From a virus: a DNA stretch of 44,557 nucleotides. The DNA is taken from positions 1 to 44,557 of IMG/VR virus record IMGVR_UViG_3300048536_000095; one strand, 5' to 3'. The notes beneath the pieces were generated by a model. The model saw only the letters and a list, made by a program, of their open reading frames with translations. It did no database searches and was not told the origin of the DNA. The position numbers and the translations under genes were made by a program. This document shows, piece after piece, positions 32,189 through 42,079 of the stretch. How positions within the stretch are numbered: position 1 is the first letter of the stretch; each line of letters starts with the position of its first letter.

Positions 32189-35100
32189 ATGGGTCAAATA
32201 TCTGTTCCGGGTCCGTATAGCGGTAGAAGCTACCCTATAATTATTGCAGGTGACGTACCTACTGATGAAGAATATGGACGCATATCTGAATATATCCGTA
32301 CTCAAGAAGCCGCTGTTAAGGCTGATCTTGAAAGCAAGTACGGAGATGTAGAAGGGCCAGATGACGGCACTGCTATTGGTCGTGCTTATCGCAGAGCTAA
32401 AGGCAGTGGTTCTCAGGCTATTGGCGACTTAATAGAAACTGTTGGTCAAAAAACTGGAATTGCTGCACTAGCCGATTACGGTACAGATTACGCAGAAGAA
32501 GCCCGACAAGAGCTTGGCGATGAACTTATTCTACAATCTATAGCACAACGTCCTGTGGGTCGTTATCAAGATGTAAATGACTTTAGTACCGGACTTGAGT
32601 ACCTAGGAGGATTAGTAGGTGGTACAGGCTCATCCCTTGAGAGTGGTTTAAAAGGCGGTATAGCTGGTGGTATTGCAGGATCGGTAATTCCCGGTGCAGG
32701 TACATTGTCAGGGTTTGGCGCAGGCTTTACTGCAGGATTAGTTCCTGAGTTTGCAGGTAAGAATATACAGGCGCAAGAAGCTGTTAAAGGTAAAGACAAT
32801 GTAAGCCTTACTACGGCAGTTGGCACCGCTGTTGCTCAAGCCTTAGCTGAACGTCTGGGCCTCAAAGCTATGGCAGCTATGGGTATTAGCCCTAATGCTG
32901 TTGGCAAGAAGGTTACACAACGTATCCTTAGTGGAGCGTTTAAAGGTGGTGGGACCGAAGCCCTTACCGAAACATTCCAAACCGCTGCTGAACGCATACA
33001 GTCTGGTGCGCCTATGGATCAAGTGTTTGATGAAGAGGGCATAGATCAGCTAAAGAACGCTTTTGTCGGCGGTGCATTGCTTGGTACTGGAGCAGGTGGT
33101 GTTGCTGGTGGTATTCGCGGCCCAAGACCCGAACCTATAGTAAATGTAGACCCTGATGCCGTACCTCCTGCAGGAGAGCCGCAAGGAGAATTAGATTTAG
33201 ATGGGGCTACTCAACCTGCAACAACTAGCGGATTAACAACTGACTACGCTACAGACGCTGAAAAGCTGGCCGAATACGAAGCACTTATGGCTCCGTTACG
33301 AGAAGAAAGAATAAAATCAGAAAGTCCTTTAGAAAAAGAAAGACGTGAATCTATAGAGTCTATGCCTAAACCTAAACCTGTTAAGGCTCCAAAAGAAACA
33401 CAGCTTGATTTGTTTGCCGAAAACAAAGCAAAATCCCCTACTACTGCCGCAGAACGTGCAGACAACAGAGTTTTTGCTGAAGCAGACAAAGCTAATACTG
33501 AATTTGACAATGCTGCGAGAGCGGCAGATATAGAAGCTAAAAAACTTAAAGAACGCGAAGATGCAGCTCAAGCACGGGCTGACAAAACTAAAGCAACTAA
33601 AGATTTAAAAGCTGCAGAGGAAGCAAAAAAGGAAGCCGACAAAGCTGCATTAGCTGCTAAAAAAGTTCAAGAACGCGCTGACAAAGCAAAAGCCAAAACT
33701 GAGTCGCGCACCGCTGGACCCACGGTTGAAGAAGATACTAGCGAGATTGATCTTGCCGCTAACCTTGCTGCTAGTAAAGCTCAGACAGAAACAGATCAAA
33801 AACGTGATGTTGAAGACGTTGAGACAAGCACAGGCACTGTCGAAGTAGAAGAAACTAACCCTGTTGATCCTGTTACTGTAGACTCTACAAAGCTACGTAC
33901 TTTTAAAGACTACTTAGTTGATAAAATAGACGCTAACGATGTTAAGGCTGCGGAGTTTATACAATCTGTAGCTAGTCCTGAAGACATAGCCACTGCTAGA
34001 ACATTAGGTTTTGATATACCTAATGACAATGCTACATACGCTGACATTGTTAGAGCTATTACACCCAATGCTGAACCTGTTGTTGAGCCACGCACCGCTG
34101 GAGATAAGGTCAAGGCTACGCCTGTTGTTGAGCCGCGCACCGCTGGAGATAAGGTTGAGGCCGCGCCTGTTGTACCTGATACTGTAGAAGCAAGCCTTGA
34201 CCGAAATGCTTCAGGTGTAGGCGCAGCAGGTAGAGGGTTAAGACCAGAAAATGTACCTGCGGGTATAGAAGGTGTAGCTAGAACTCCTAAACCTGTAGGG
34301 CCTACTACAGAGACTATAGCTGATGTTGAAGCGAGAGATAACGCCACTAAAGCCGAGAACAAAGCTCTACAAGAACGTATACGTAATATTATAATTAACA
34401 AATACATACCTAAAACGTACAAGTCTGCAGCCGTTGACCGTAAAACATATGGCAAACTTCTTATCGCTGCCGCATATGTTATAGACCCTGAGACGGGCAA
34501 TCGCAGCTTAAACTATATGGACCCGACAAGCATTGCGGATAAAGAACAAATTATATTCTTGTTAGAAGCCACGCCTAAAGAATTAAAAGCAAAGTTTACC
34601 GATCCAGAATTATACAAAAGTGCGCTAGCGGCTAAGAAATATTTTAAGGTCTCTTTAAATGCGGGGTTAGCTATAGATGAATTAGCACACGACATAGCAT
34701 ATGGTAATGCCAAGTCTTCTTTTGAAGCAGGCATGTCAGTCGAGCAACAGGTGTTTAACGCGGGAAGAAATAAACCTGCTGCATTTGCGGCTAAAGATTG
34801 GTTAGAAGAGTTTTTAGAACCTGAAACTTTTAAATACTACAAAGATAGAGTTAGAGCTGAAATACAAGTTCAAGCAGGCACTAAAGCTGCGGCTAGACGT
34901 AGGGCTACAGCAGATACAGAAAGAAGCAAGCAAGCAGGTTTTGAAGAAGCATTTGCTGATGATAATGTAGCAAAGGGGTCTAATAAATCTCAAGCAGCGG
35001 CTTTTAGAAAGGCTCAAGAAGACCTTGAAGCGCAAGCAGAAGCAGATCGCCAGCGAGCTAGTGCGGAAAGCATAACGTTGGGTGCAGGGGTAAGCGCAGT

Positions 35101-38100
35101 ACCCGAACGACAAGGCCCATCTAAAGCAGGGTTTACAGCTAATAAAAAAGCTCAAGCACAAGCCGCATTTAATAAGTTTGTAGAAGAAAGTGGACTGTTT
35201 AAACCACTACCTGCTGAGAGTGTAGTATACCTAGATGATCCTATGTCGCCTAGCGCGATGGGTTTCTTAGGTTCGGGTATGTTAAAAGAAACACTGTATG
35301 CTATTGCTCAAGGTACGAACTACCCTAAATTGGCTAAGATCGCTAACAAGCTGGCAGACATGGCGGGTACTACCAAGATAGTGTTCGTGCCAGACCTTGT
35401 GGACATGGACGGTGCGCCCTCGGCAGGGCAGTTTGATCCTAGGACAAACACTATTTCTATAAACCCTAAATCAGGTATGAACACGCACACTGTTTTGCAT
35501 GAAATGGTACATGCCGCTGTTTCTGCATCCTTGGCTAAGAACTCTGCTAGCACATTGGCGCTGCGTAATGTGTTCAACGATGTGAAAGACGTACTAGATA
35601 CTGAGTATGGGTCTACAAACCTAGACGAGTTTATTTCTGAAGCGTTAACCAATCCAGCGTTTCAAGAGAAGCTAGGACAGCTAGTGTATAAGGGCGACCT
35701 GCATAAAGGTAAGACCGCCCTACAACGTCTATATAATGCTATCACTAACTTTGTGCGGCGCATGATCGGCTTGCAGCCCAAGCCTTTGACCTCTGCCCTA
35801 TCGGAGATAGACTATCTGATAGAAGGTATGTTGGCCCCTGCCCCACAGTTCCGTGATGCGGATTCTCTTGCGTTGATGACACCCGCCGCCGCTAACGGCT
35901 TCCTAAACACTGCCATTACAAATGGGCCTATCTTCAACAACGCAGGTAAGACGCGATATCTAGCTTGGATCGAAGATGCTACAAAGAACGTAAGCCTCGG
36001 GCTGTTTGGCGGGGCAAATAAATTCTTAATGCAAGCTACGCCTCTGCACTACCTAGCTGACATATCTGAGAAAGACTTTGGTGATTTAGGGGCTAAATTA
36101 AACACTACCGTTAATGAAGCTAACGGAGCCTATGGTAAGCAGATTGACGAGTTGAAGAACACCCTGCTACCTATAGTACAATGGGGCAAAGATAACAAAG
36201 GACTGCAGGATCAGTTCAATAGAATGGTGAACGAGGCCACGCGCCGTGAAGTTGACCCTGTGCTTGACCGTCCCGCCGCAGTCAAAAAGTACGGCAAAGA
36301 CCCTGAGAAAATGGCTAATTGGGAGCAGGTTAGAAGCGACTACGAAGCCTTAGTGAACGCTAGTCCCGCAGTCGTGCGTATATATGCCACCATGCGTAAC
36401 CTATTTCGTGGCCTACGAAACGACATTAGAAACGCTGTAGACGAGCGGCTTACTATAGCCATACCTGATGGTGCTGTACGCGCTAGGGTTATGAAGAGTT
36501 TTTATGACAAGCTGACTTCCAAAGGCACCATAGAACCCTACACCCCCTTGGAGCGTGAAGGAGACTTGTGGCTATACTATAATGCTATTGATCCGCTTAC
36601 GGGTAATCTTGAGCGGTATGCCGAATCTTTCACCACACCTGCTGCTAGAGCTAGAGCATGGTCTGAAATTCAAGGTAAAGTGCGTGATGATATACGGGGC
36701 AATCAGAAACTTATGTCTAGTATGACTGAGTTGGTTCGACAAAAGAAACACGCCAATATAGAAGAGGCTATAGACGCACAGGTAGGCGTCACTGAGGCAG
36801 CATCTATATCCGAAGTAAACTTTAACAACGCGCCCCCCGCATCTTTTATCGCGCAGCTTACAAAACAGATACGTGATAACAGCCCTAGCGACACTAAAGA
36901 ACAGCGAGAAACTACCAACAAAATAATAAACGAAATTGGTGAGTTGGTTCTTAACACTATCCCAGAGACCTCCTACATGCAGTCGTTTCGCACTCGTAAG
37001 GGCACATTAGGTAATATAGAGGACGCTATACGTGCCACCACAAAACGTGCGACCTTGCTGGGTAGGCAAGCTGTGCAAATGAAGTACGGCAATAAGTTCG
37101 ACGCAATAAAAGTAGAACTGAAAGCGGCTTATGACAAAGCGGGTGGAGAGGGTAACACAACCCCCGCCATGAGAGATATGTACGACACTTTGGTATCTTT
37201 TGCTGACAGTGGAACTGGCGTCAACAGAAGTAACTTTTCTAAATTCCTTACCAATCTTGGCTTTAACATGACGCTAGGATTTAACGTGTCTGGTGCTTTG
37301 GTTAACCTTTCGCAGATACCCCTTACAGTATTCCCTGTATACGGTGCTAAGTATGGGTACGACAAAACATCCTCTGCTATAGGTGAGGCCATGCGCCTTA
37401 TTCATAACAGTGGCCGCAAGCGTATGGTTGAAGTATACGGCGATAAGGTTGACGCAGAGGGCAACCCTATCAAGGAAATGCAAGAAGTAACTGGAACTCC
37501 CGCAGACAGGTCTGTAAGCAATTACGACTATGCAAACGAGACCGATCCCCGAAAGAAGCGTATGCAGTTTGCAGTGGGTGTAGGTGAACGACTAGGTTTG
37601 TTCAAACGCACACTAGCTTACGACATGCTAGACATAGACGGTACTAACGGCGGTATGGAAAAGTTTAACGCCGCATCGGGCTTTATGCTGCACCACGGAG
37701 AGCGGATTAACCGTGAGGTAGCCTTTACCGCTGCGTATAACCTTGAGGCAGATATACTAGATGCTCAAGCCGCCAAGGATAACCGTACTGTAAGTGATGC
37801 TGAGTATGAGCAAGCGGCTGAAAAAGCGTTCTACATGGTCGAAATGACCAACGGTGGTAGCGCATCGGCGGCTTCACCCCAGATAATGCAGGGGTCTATC
37901 GGATCGGTGGTCTTTATGTATAAGCGTTACGGTGTGTCTATGCTGTCCCTGCTACATAAACTGGCAAAAGAGGGAATGGTCGGTCAGTCTGCTGAAGCTA
38001 AAAAACTAGCCGCTTATCAACTCGCGGGTATATACGGATCGGCTGCGCTTATGTCAGGTGTGCGCGGTGTGCCTTTCTTTGGCGCGGCGGCTATGGTTTA

Positions 38101-38854
38101 CAACCTACTCAAAGACGATGATGAAGAATCCATGCAATCCATAGTGCGTAGGGTTACGGGCGAAGGATATTACTCGGGTGCTGTAAACTACGTAACAGGT
38201 ACTAACGTGGCTACACGTATCCAGTTGTCCGATCTGCTGTTTAGAGACACACTGATAGATCGTGACCAACCCGCCATATGGACTGCCGTAGAGATGTTGG
38301 GTGGACCTGCTATAGGTATTGCGTTGCAGATGGATCGGGCGGCTGATTTGTTTGCAGCGGGTGAATTTGCTAGAGGAGCAGAAGCCTTTGCGCCATCGGC
38401 AGCGCGTAACGTGATGAAGAGTGTGCGGTTCTATAAAGACGGTGGGGCCGAAACCTTAGCAGGCGATATCATCGCTCCTGTGCATCCTCTACACGCAGTC
38501 ACACAAGCCCTAGGGTTCATCCCCGCAGAGTTGGCTCGGGCCTACGAATTAAATGCTGAAATAAAAAGCATGGAAAAAGGTACTAAGGCCAGACGCAAGC
38601 GTATCCTAGATGAAATCGCTAGGGCCAGAGCAGACGGTGACAATGCAGCCGAACAAGCGGCCTATGACAAAATACCTGCGTACAACGCGGATCATCCTGA
38701 TTGGCCTATAAACGGCAAGTCTATAGAGAAATCCATGAACAGCCGTGCTGAGACTACATCTAAAAAGTTCCAAGGCATATCCATACACCCCAAACTACGG
38801 GATACATACATGGACTTTGCGGATCAGTTTAGTGGTAAAGCTACTATGTTTTAG
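32189..38854 (+). CDS. Large polyvalent ejection protein with HExxH motif
   Basis: A 2221-residue protein. About residues 140-200 are Gly/Ala-rich and hydrophobic (GGIAGGIAGSVIPGAGTLSG), possibly membrane-penetrating. About 290-312 hold a second Gly-rich segment. About 390-520 are charged and coiled. Near 630-660 a 15-residue element (PVVEPRTAGDKV) is duplicated. A zinc-metalloprotease motif HEMVH is at H1104-E1105-H1108, with a possible third ligand E1147 or E1151 in NLDEFISEAL. The C-terminal half has RTRKGTLGNIEDAIRATTKR and a hydrophobic segment near 1944-1975. This fits the phage 'polyvalent protein' type; the internal virion role and cleavage target are inference. Confidence 0.7.
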   Translation: MGQISVPGPYSGRSYPIIIAGDVPTDEEYGRISEYIRTQEAAVKADLESKYGDVEGPDDGTAIGRAYRRAKGSGSQAIGDLIETVGQKTGIAALADYGTDYAEEARQELGDELILQSIAQRPVGRYQDVNDFSTGLEYLGGLVGGTGSSLESGLKGGIAGGIAGSVIPGAGTLSGFGAGFTAGLVPEFAGKNIQAQEAVKGKDNVSLTTAVGTAVAQALAERLGLKAMAAMGISPNAVGKKVTQRILSGAFKGGGTEALTETFQTAAERIQSGAPMDQVFDEEGIDQLKNAFVGGALLGTGAGGVAGGIRGPRPEPIVNVDPDAVPPAGEPQGELDLDGATQPATTSGLTTDYATDAEKLAEYEALMAPLREERIKSESPLEKERRESIESMPKPKPVKAPKETQLDLFAENKAKSPTTAAERADNRVFAEADKANTEFDNAARAADIEAKKLKEREDAAQARADKTKATKDLKAAEEAKKEADKAALAAKKVQERADKAKAKTESRTAGPTVEEDTSEIDLAANLAASKAQTETDQKRDVEDVETSTGTVEVEETNPVDPVTVDSTKLRTFKDYLVDKIDANDVKAAEFIQSVASPEDIATARTLGFDIPNDNATYADIVRAITPNAEPVVEPRTAGDKVKATPVVEPRTAGDKVEAAPVVPDTVEASLDRNASGVGAAGRGLRPENVPAGIEGVARTPKPVGPTTETIADVEARDNATKAENKALQERIRNIIINKYIPKTYKSAAVDRKTYGKLLIAAAYVIDPETGNRSLNYMDPTSIADKEQIIFLLEATPKELKAKFTDPELYKSALAAKKYFKVSLNAGLAIDELAHDIAYGNAKSSFEAGMSVEQQVFNAGRNKPAAFAAKDWLEEFLEPETFKYYKDRVRAEIQVQAGTKAAARRRATADTERSKQAGFEEAFADDNVAKGSNKSQAAAFRKAQEDLEAQAEADRQRASAESITLGAGVSAVPERQGPSKAGFTANKKAQAQAAFNKFVEESGLFKPLPAESVVYLDDPMSPSAMGFLGSGMLKETLYAIAQGTNYPKLAKIANKLADMAGTTKIVFVPDLVDMDGAPSAGQFDPRTNTISINPKSGMNTHTVLHEMVHAAVSASLAKNSASTLALRNVFNDVKDVLDTEYGSTNLDEFISEALTNPAFQEKLGQLVYKGDLHKGKTALQRLYNAITNFVRRMIGLQPKPLTSALSEIDYLIEGMLAPAPQFRDADSLALMTPAAANGFLNTAITNGPIFNNAGKTRYLAWIEDATKNVSLGLFGGANKFLMQATPLHYLADISEKDFGDLGAKLNTTVNEANGAYGKQIDELKNTLLPIVQWGKDNKGLQDQFNRMVNEATRREVDPVLDRPAAVKKYGKDPEKMANWEQVRSDYEALVNASPAVVRIYATMRNLFRGLRNDIRNAVDERLTIAIPDGAVRARVMKSFYDKLTSKGTIEPYTPLEREGDLWLYYNAIDPLTGNLERYAESFTTPAARARAWSEIQGKVRDDIRGNQKLMSSMTELVRQKKHANIEEAIDAQVGVTEAASISEVNFNNAPPASFIAQLTKQIRDNSPSDTKEQRETTNKIINEIGELVLNTIPETSYMQSFRTRKGTLGNIEDAIRATTKRATLLGRQAVQMKYGNKFDAIKVELKAAYDKAGGEGNTTPAMRDMYDTLVSFADSGTGVNRSNFSKFLTNLGFNMTLGFNVSGALVNLSQIPLTVFPVYGAKYGYDKTSSAIGEAMRLIHNSGRKRMVEVYGDKVDAEGNPIKEMQEVTGTPADRSVSNYDYANETDPRKKRMQFAVGVGERLGLFKRTLAYDMLDIDGTNGGMEKFNAASGFMLHHGERINREVAFTAAYNLEADILDAQAAKDNRTVSDAEYEQAAEKAFYMVEMTNGGSASAASPQIMQGSIGSVVFMYKRYGVSMLSLLHKLAKEGMVGQSAEAKKLAAYQLAGIYGSAALMSGVRGVPFFGAAAMVYNLLKDDDEESMQSIVRRVTGEGYYSGAVNYVTGTNVATRIQLSDLLFRDTLIDRDQPAIWTAVEMLGGPAIGIALQMDRAADLFAAGEFARGAEAFAPSAARNVMKSVRFYKDGGAETLAGDIIAPVHPLHAVTQALGFIPAELARAYELNAEIKSMEKGTKARRKRILDEIARARADGDNAAEQAAYDKIPAYNADHPDWPINGKSIEKSMNSRAETTSKKFQGISIHPKLRDTYMDFADQFSGKATMF
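34076..34165 (+). repeat. 45-bp tandem repeat (x2) inside polyvalent gene
   Basis: Two 45-base units (34076-34120 and 34121-34165) differ by five bases and encode two copies of P-V-V-E-P-R-T-A-G-D-K-V-x-A-x. A related RTAG element lies near 33707. The unit is 15 codons, so copy-number change keeps frame. It lies in a low-complexity linker between the coiled and catalytic parts. Confidence 0.85.
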
Positions 38855-38855
38855 T

Positions 38856-38899
38856 AAAAAACCCCCGCTATCGCAGTGCGAAACCTAGCCAAGCGGGGG
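38856..38899 (-). terminator. Minus-strand terminator of the replication operon
   Basis: The arms CCCCCGCT (38862-38869) and AGCGGGGG (38892-38899) form an eight-pair GC-rich stem around a 22-base loop. Read on the minus strand it is followed by six U (38861-38856). No T-run follows on the plus strand. It therefore ends the minus-strand replication operon between the converging units, and may also impede plus-strand transcription. Confidence 0.85.
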
Positions 38900-38913
38900 A
38901 AGTAGAGAGGAGA

Positions 38914-38929
38914 ACAACTGATAAGTTGT
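38914..38929. repeat. Inverted repeat ACAACT-gata-AGTTGT
   Basis: Perfect six-base arms with a four-base loop lie between the replication operon's last gene and its terminator. No T-run follows on either strand, so it is probably a second 3' hairpin on the minus transcript or a protein-binding dyad. Confidence 0.35.
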
Positions 38930-38943
38930 CGAGCAGGACAGTA

Positions 38944-39171
38944 TCACGTTATTCTCCAGAGGCGTACACCTAATTTAGCATTTTCGACACGGACTTGCAT
39001 TTTTATTGTCCATTTTTTCCGCTTTTCTACATTTTTTACCTGTTGGTGTGCTTTTTCGGTATTTATGCAAGGTATAAAAGCGGAACCGCCGACTTCTAAA
39101 TTACCCCAATCAACGGTTATTTTAATTCCGTCAGGGTCTAAATCATCAATCATCAACACTTTGCGGTTCAT
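38944..39171 (-). CDS. Small conserved protein, end of replication operon
   Basis: A 75-residue protein whose start overlaps the primase gene's end by 26 bases. Pattern: KITVDWGNLEVGGSAFIPCI, then QQVKNVEKRKKWTIKMQVRV and a final LGVRLWRIT. The VGxSxFIPC and G-[VI]-R-[LV]-W-R elements recur in small phage proteins I recall, with no known function. It is last before the operon's terminator. Confidence 0.6.
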   Translation of the reverse strand: MNRKVLMIDDLDPDGIKITVDWGNLEVGGSAFIPCINTEKAHQQVKNVEKRKKWTIKMQVRVENAKLGVRLWRIT

Positions 39172-42001
39172 CTAGTACTCCTTCTGAGTAGTCCACCACT
39201 ATACACCGCGATGGAGGTAGGTTTAGGTGAGTACCTTTACTCAACCGCATCTGCACCTTCCTTGCGCCCATAGTATCAGTCATGTCTTGCACAAGATTGT
39301 CGAAACTTATCTGGTGATCTGTGCAGTATTTTTTCAACGGCTTTGGCAGTAAGAATAGTTTTTGCGTATCTATCTCGTACCGTGCAACAAAGTGATTGCG
39401 TGGTGTGGCCTCGGGAACTGCACCGCCGTAGTCTAAAGCATTGCCATTCACAGAAGCCCGTAGATCAGCGGTGCTTTTGATCTGCAAAATATTATTGTTG
39501 TTCTCAAACACGTAGTTGTTAAGTGTCTCAGACACAGAAGAACCTACATCGCTTACTATGTTCTTACGTATAGTGACCTGTTGCACCACCCACTTAAACA
39601 ACGCAGCGGTATCCCAATCTACTATACCCAACTTCTTGGCTACAACTACACCCGCCAAAATAGCCCCACACCCTGCCGACCAGAACCTATGCTCGGGTTC
39701 CAATGCCGCAGCTTTATCTATACGTGCCTGTATACCCAACACTAAAGCTGCTACCTCGTCACGGTTGTTTATAACATGCTGCACAAACTTGGTGGCAAAC
39801 CAACCGTGATTAGATTTTATGTCGGTGAATATCTTGTCGGTTATCGGCTTGATGCTTGGGTCTTTAAGCGACTTGTCTACTTTTATCTCTAACATCCTAA
39901 GCATTTCTGCGTGAGGTATCTCTTTGTTTCGGGTCAGCAATTCCCACAGGCTTATGTTAGCAGAGGTGACACCAATCAACTCCCAAGGATCACCCCTATG
40001 TCTTTCTGTATTACCGTCACTAGACATACGGTTCTTCTGCATACCACCCGACAGTTCGTACACGTATTTAGAAGCCCAATCTGGCGTTATGTTTGTCATT
40101 TCATCAGAACTTAGCGGTAGGTTACGCATCAATTCGGCCCTGTTCATTCGGGCGTTATGCGTGTCTGCGTGATGGTTCATCAAGGCTTCGGGTCTGCCGT
40201 ATATACCCAATGCCGCCCTCATAGCCGTGGTCTTACCCACACCCGATCCACCAAACAGATGAACACCCATACTGTTTTGTCCTGTAAAGGGCATGAGTAT
40301 AGAGCCAAACCCAGAGCCTATAACAAACTGATGTAGTTGAAAATTCTCACGGTTATAAAACGCAAACATTTCTAACTGCCTAGCCTCTGATCCTTTAGGT
40401 TCAAAGGTAGAAAACAACCCTGCTGTCTTTTTAGATGGGGGGTTATATTCAACACTGCCACCTAATATAAGCCTGTCTCCTAGTACAAAGGCTTCTTGTT
40501 TATCATTAGTCCACCCAAATTGTAGGTGCGCTTCGTCAGACGCTGCCGCCGACTGCAATTCATCTATCCACTTAGTTGTGTAAGCCATTAGCTGATCCAA
40601 TTTGTTGCCCCATGTGGTAATACCGTTCATAGCCACAATTTTACGGAACTCTTCTTTTGAAGTTATCGCAGACATAGGCGCAGTAAACTCCCGCACTCCG
40701 TCCTGTGGTAAGTGTAATCTAAACACCACTACATAACCTCCCAGTGAAGCGTCGTGTAGTAATCGTGTTACGTAGAAGTCGTTGTGGTAGATTACCTCTT
40801 CTTCTACGTCCCCGTCAGCGTTCTTCTTACGTACATACACGCCGCCGTGTGCACCTCGCACGTAGGGCTTAGGGTAAGGGGGTATCATGTGTTTGGTAGA
40901 CGATGCCGAGAACGGATCATCCTCTACTTCATCCTCACTTAGGGCTTCTTTTAACCGTTCACCCAGAACCTTCGGACTTTTTATTTTACCCCAATTAGGG
41001 CAATCCATACAGATATCAGGGTTGTTATCGTCAAAGGTAGCGCACTTGTAAGCTATATCTCTAACACCTAACTCCGCAGCCTTGCCTTCTATGTAGTCCC
41101 ATTTCTTATCTGTTTCCTGCTCCGAATAACCTTCGTAGCCCTTAGATATTTTGTGAGCCTTGGCCCTGCTACCATCCTTACAGGCTTGCAGTACGCTAAG
41201 GACACCGCGCCATGTAGGTTCAGATACTTCGTCTTTCGCTTTTATAGCATGTAGTATCTGAGCACAGCCGCGCCCTGCTCGGGTCTTTTCTATAATGTCC
41301 TTAAAGACGTACTCTTTGTTGCTGTTGAGCGTGTCCCACACTGCGCTGCTATCCCTGCTCTCATGGGGGGATAATGTCGGTTCGGGTCGCTCACCAAACA
41401 GGCCCATGAACTCGTCTAGTATAACGGGTTCAGGTATATCAACGCCATACAGTTCCACAGGTGCAGGTGGATCGGACTTGTAGTTATGTGTATTAGGTAC
41501 GCGTAGCACTCTGGCTGCATCAGCGGTTACTACAGGATCGGCTTTAAGCCCACTGCTAACACATATTTGCTTTACACGCTCTGCTACAGGTATCCAATCA
41601 TCCACAGCTAGGGCTTCGGATAAAAACCAGTAAACATGCACACCGTTACCCGAGTTTACCATTAGCGGCTTAGGCAACTCGTACTGTTTGCAGAACTTAC
41701 GCAGTGCCGATACAGCTTCGGTTTTAGATGGATAATCCTTACTAGGCCCACAGTCTAAGTCTAAGAATATAGACCTTAATTGGTGGACGTTATCTGCTTT
41801 CCTGTTTTCGGTTGTCTTAAAGGTAGCCAGTGCAAAGTACACATCGTACCCGTCAGCGTCCAAGTCTTGAGCGGCAGCTTCTACTTCATCTACTGTGTCA
41901 TAAAATTTCTGTACTCTGCGGTTATCTCTGCTCCGAGCCGCAAACACACAATAGTTACCCTCACTCCCCAGAACCCTGCTTAGAAACGTTTTTATTATCA
42001 T
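39146..42001 (-). CDS. Primase-helicase: AEP-type primase fused to DUF927-type helicase
   Basis: A 951-residue replication protein. The N-terminal domain has archaeo-eukaryotic primase marks: the D81-x-D83 metal site in FLDLDCG, the SGNGVHVYW box (H122), and D161 in ADAARVLRVPN. Middle region: C246, then C320, C331 and C334, possibly zinc-binding. The C-terminal helicase has Walker A GGSGVGKTT (K590), Walker B-like D633-E634 in LPLSSDEMTN, and the ELSGGMQKNRMSSDGN loop of DUF927-type ATPases. It would prime and unwind DNA in one chain. It overlaps the 75-aa gene downstream; an agagg site precedes the ATG. Confidence 0.85.
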   Translation of the reverse strand: MIIKTFLSRVLGSEGNYCVFAARSRDNRRVQKFYDTVDEVEAAAQDLDADGYDVYFALATFKTTENRKADNVHQLRSIFLDLDCGPSKDYPSKTEAVSALRKFCKQYELPKPLMVNSGNGVHVYWFLSEALAVDDWIPVAERVKQICVSSGLKADPVVTADAARVLRVPNTHNYKSDPPAPVELYGVDIPEPVILDEFMGLFGERPEPTLSPHESRDSSAVWDTLNSNKEYVFKDIIEKTRAGRGCAQILHAIKAKDEVSEPTWRGVLSVLQACKDGSRAKAHKISKGYEGYSEQETDKKWDYIEGKAAELGVRDIAYKCATFDDNNPDICMDCPNWGKIKSPKVLGERLKEALSEDEVEDDPFSASSTKHMIPPYPKPYVRGAHGGVYVRKKNADGDVEEEVIYHNDFYVTRLLHDASLGGYVVVFRLHLPQDGVREFTAPMSAITSKEEFRKIVAMNGITTWGNKLDQLMAYTTKWIDELQSAAASDEAHLQFGWTNDKQEAFVLGDRLILGGSVEYNPPSKKTAGLFSTFEPKGSEARQLEMFAFYNRENFQLHQFVIGSGFGSILMPFTGQNSMGVHLFGGSGVGKTTAMRAALGIYGRPEALMNHHADTHNARMNRAELMRNLPLSSDEMTNITPDWASKYVYELSGGMQKNRMSSDGNTERHRGDPWELIGVTSANISLWELLTRNKEIPHAEMLRMLEIKVDKSLKDPSIKPITDKIFTDIKSNHGWFATKFVQHVINNRDEVAALVLGIQARIDKAAALEPEHRFWSAGCGAILAGVVVAKKLGIVDWDTAALFKWVVQQVTIRKNIVSDVGSSVSETLNNYVFENNNNILQIKSTADLRASVNGNALDYGGAVPEATPRNHFVARYEIDTQKLFLLPKPLKKYCTDHQISFDNLVQDMTDTMGARKVQMRLSKGTHLNLPPSRCIVVDYSEGVLDEPQSVDD

Positions 42002-42034
42002 AGCCTCTTTCCCACAAGGTCACTGCGAGACGCT

Positions 42035-42052
42035 ACTAGGACACGTCCTAGT
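42035..42052. promoter_or_regulatory. Dyad ACTAGGAC-ac-GTCCTAGT between SSB and primase genes
   Basis: Perfect 8-base arms with a two-base centre lie in the only sizeable intergenic gap (42002-42079) of the replication operon. An outer CTGCG/CGCAG pair (42023-42027 and 42061-42065) can extend the structure. It could be an operator, or an RNA structure setting primase level below SSB. No T-run follows on the minus strand. Confidence 0.45.
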
Positions 42053-42079
42053 TAACACCCCGCAGTAAGTTATATGTTT

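Noticed and set aside
33910-34500. 196-aa minus-strand ORF inside the polyvalent gene
   Set aside because: Its Ser/Thr/Ala-rich sequence reflects the antisense of Ala/Glu/Asp codons and spans the 45-bp repeat. No independent support.
38900-38943. Small RNA gene between the converging operons
   Set aside because: Only a short ACAACT/AGTTGT hairpin and the terminator are present, with no promoter or tRNA-like fold.
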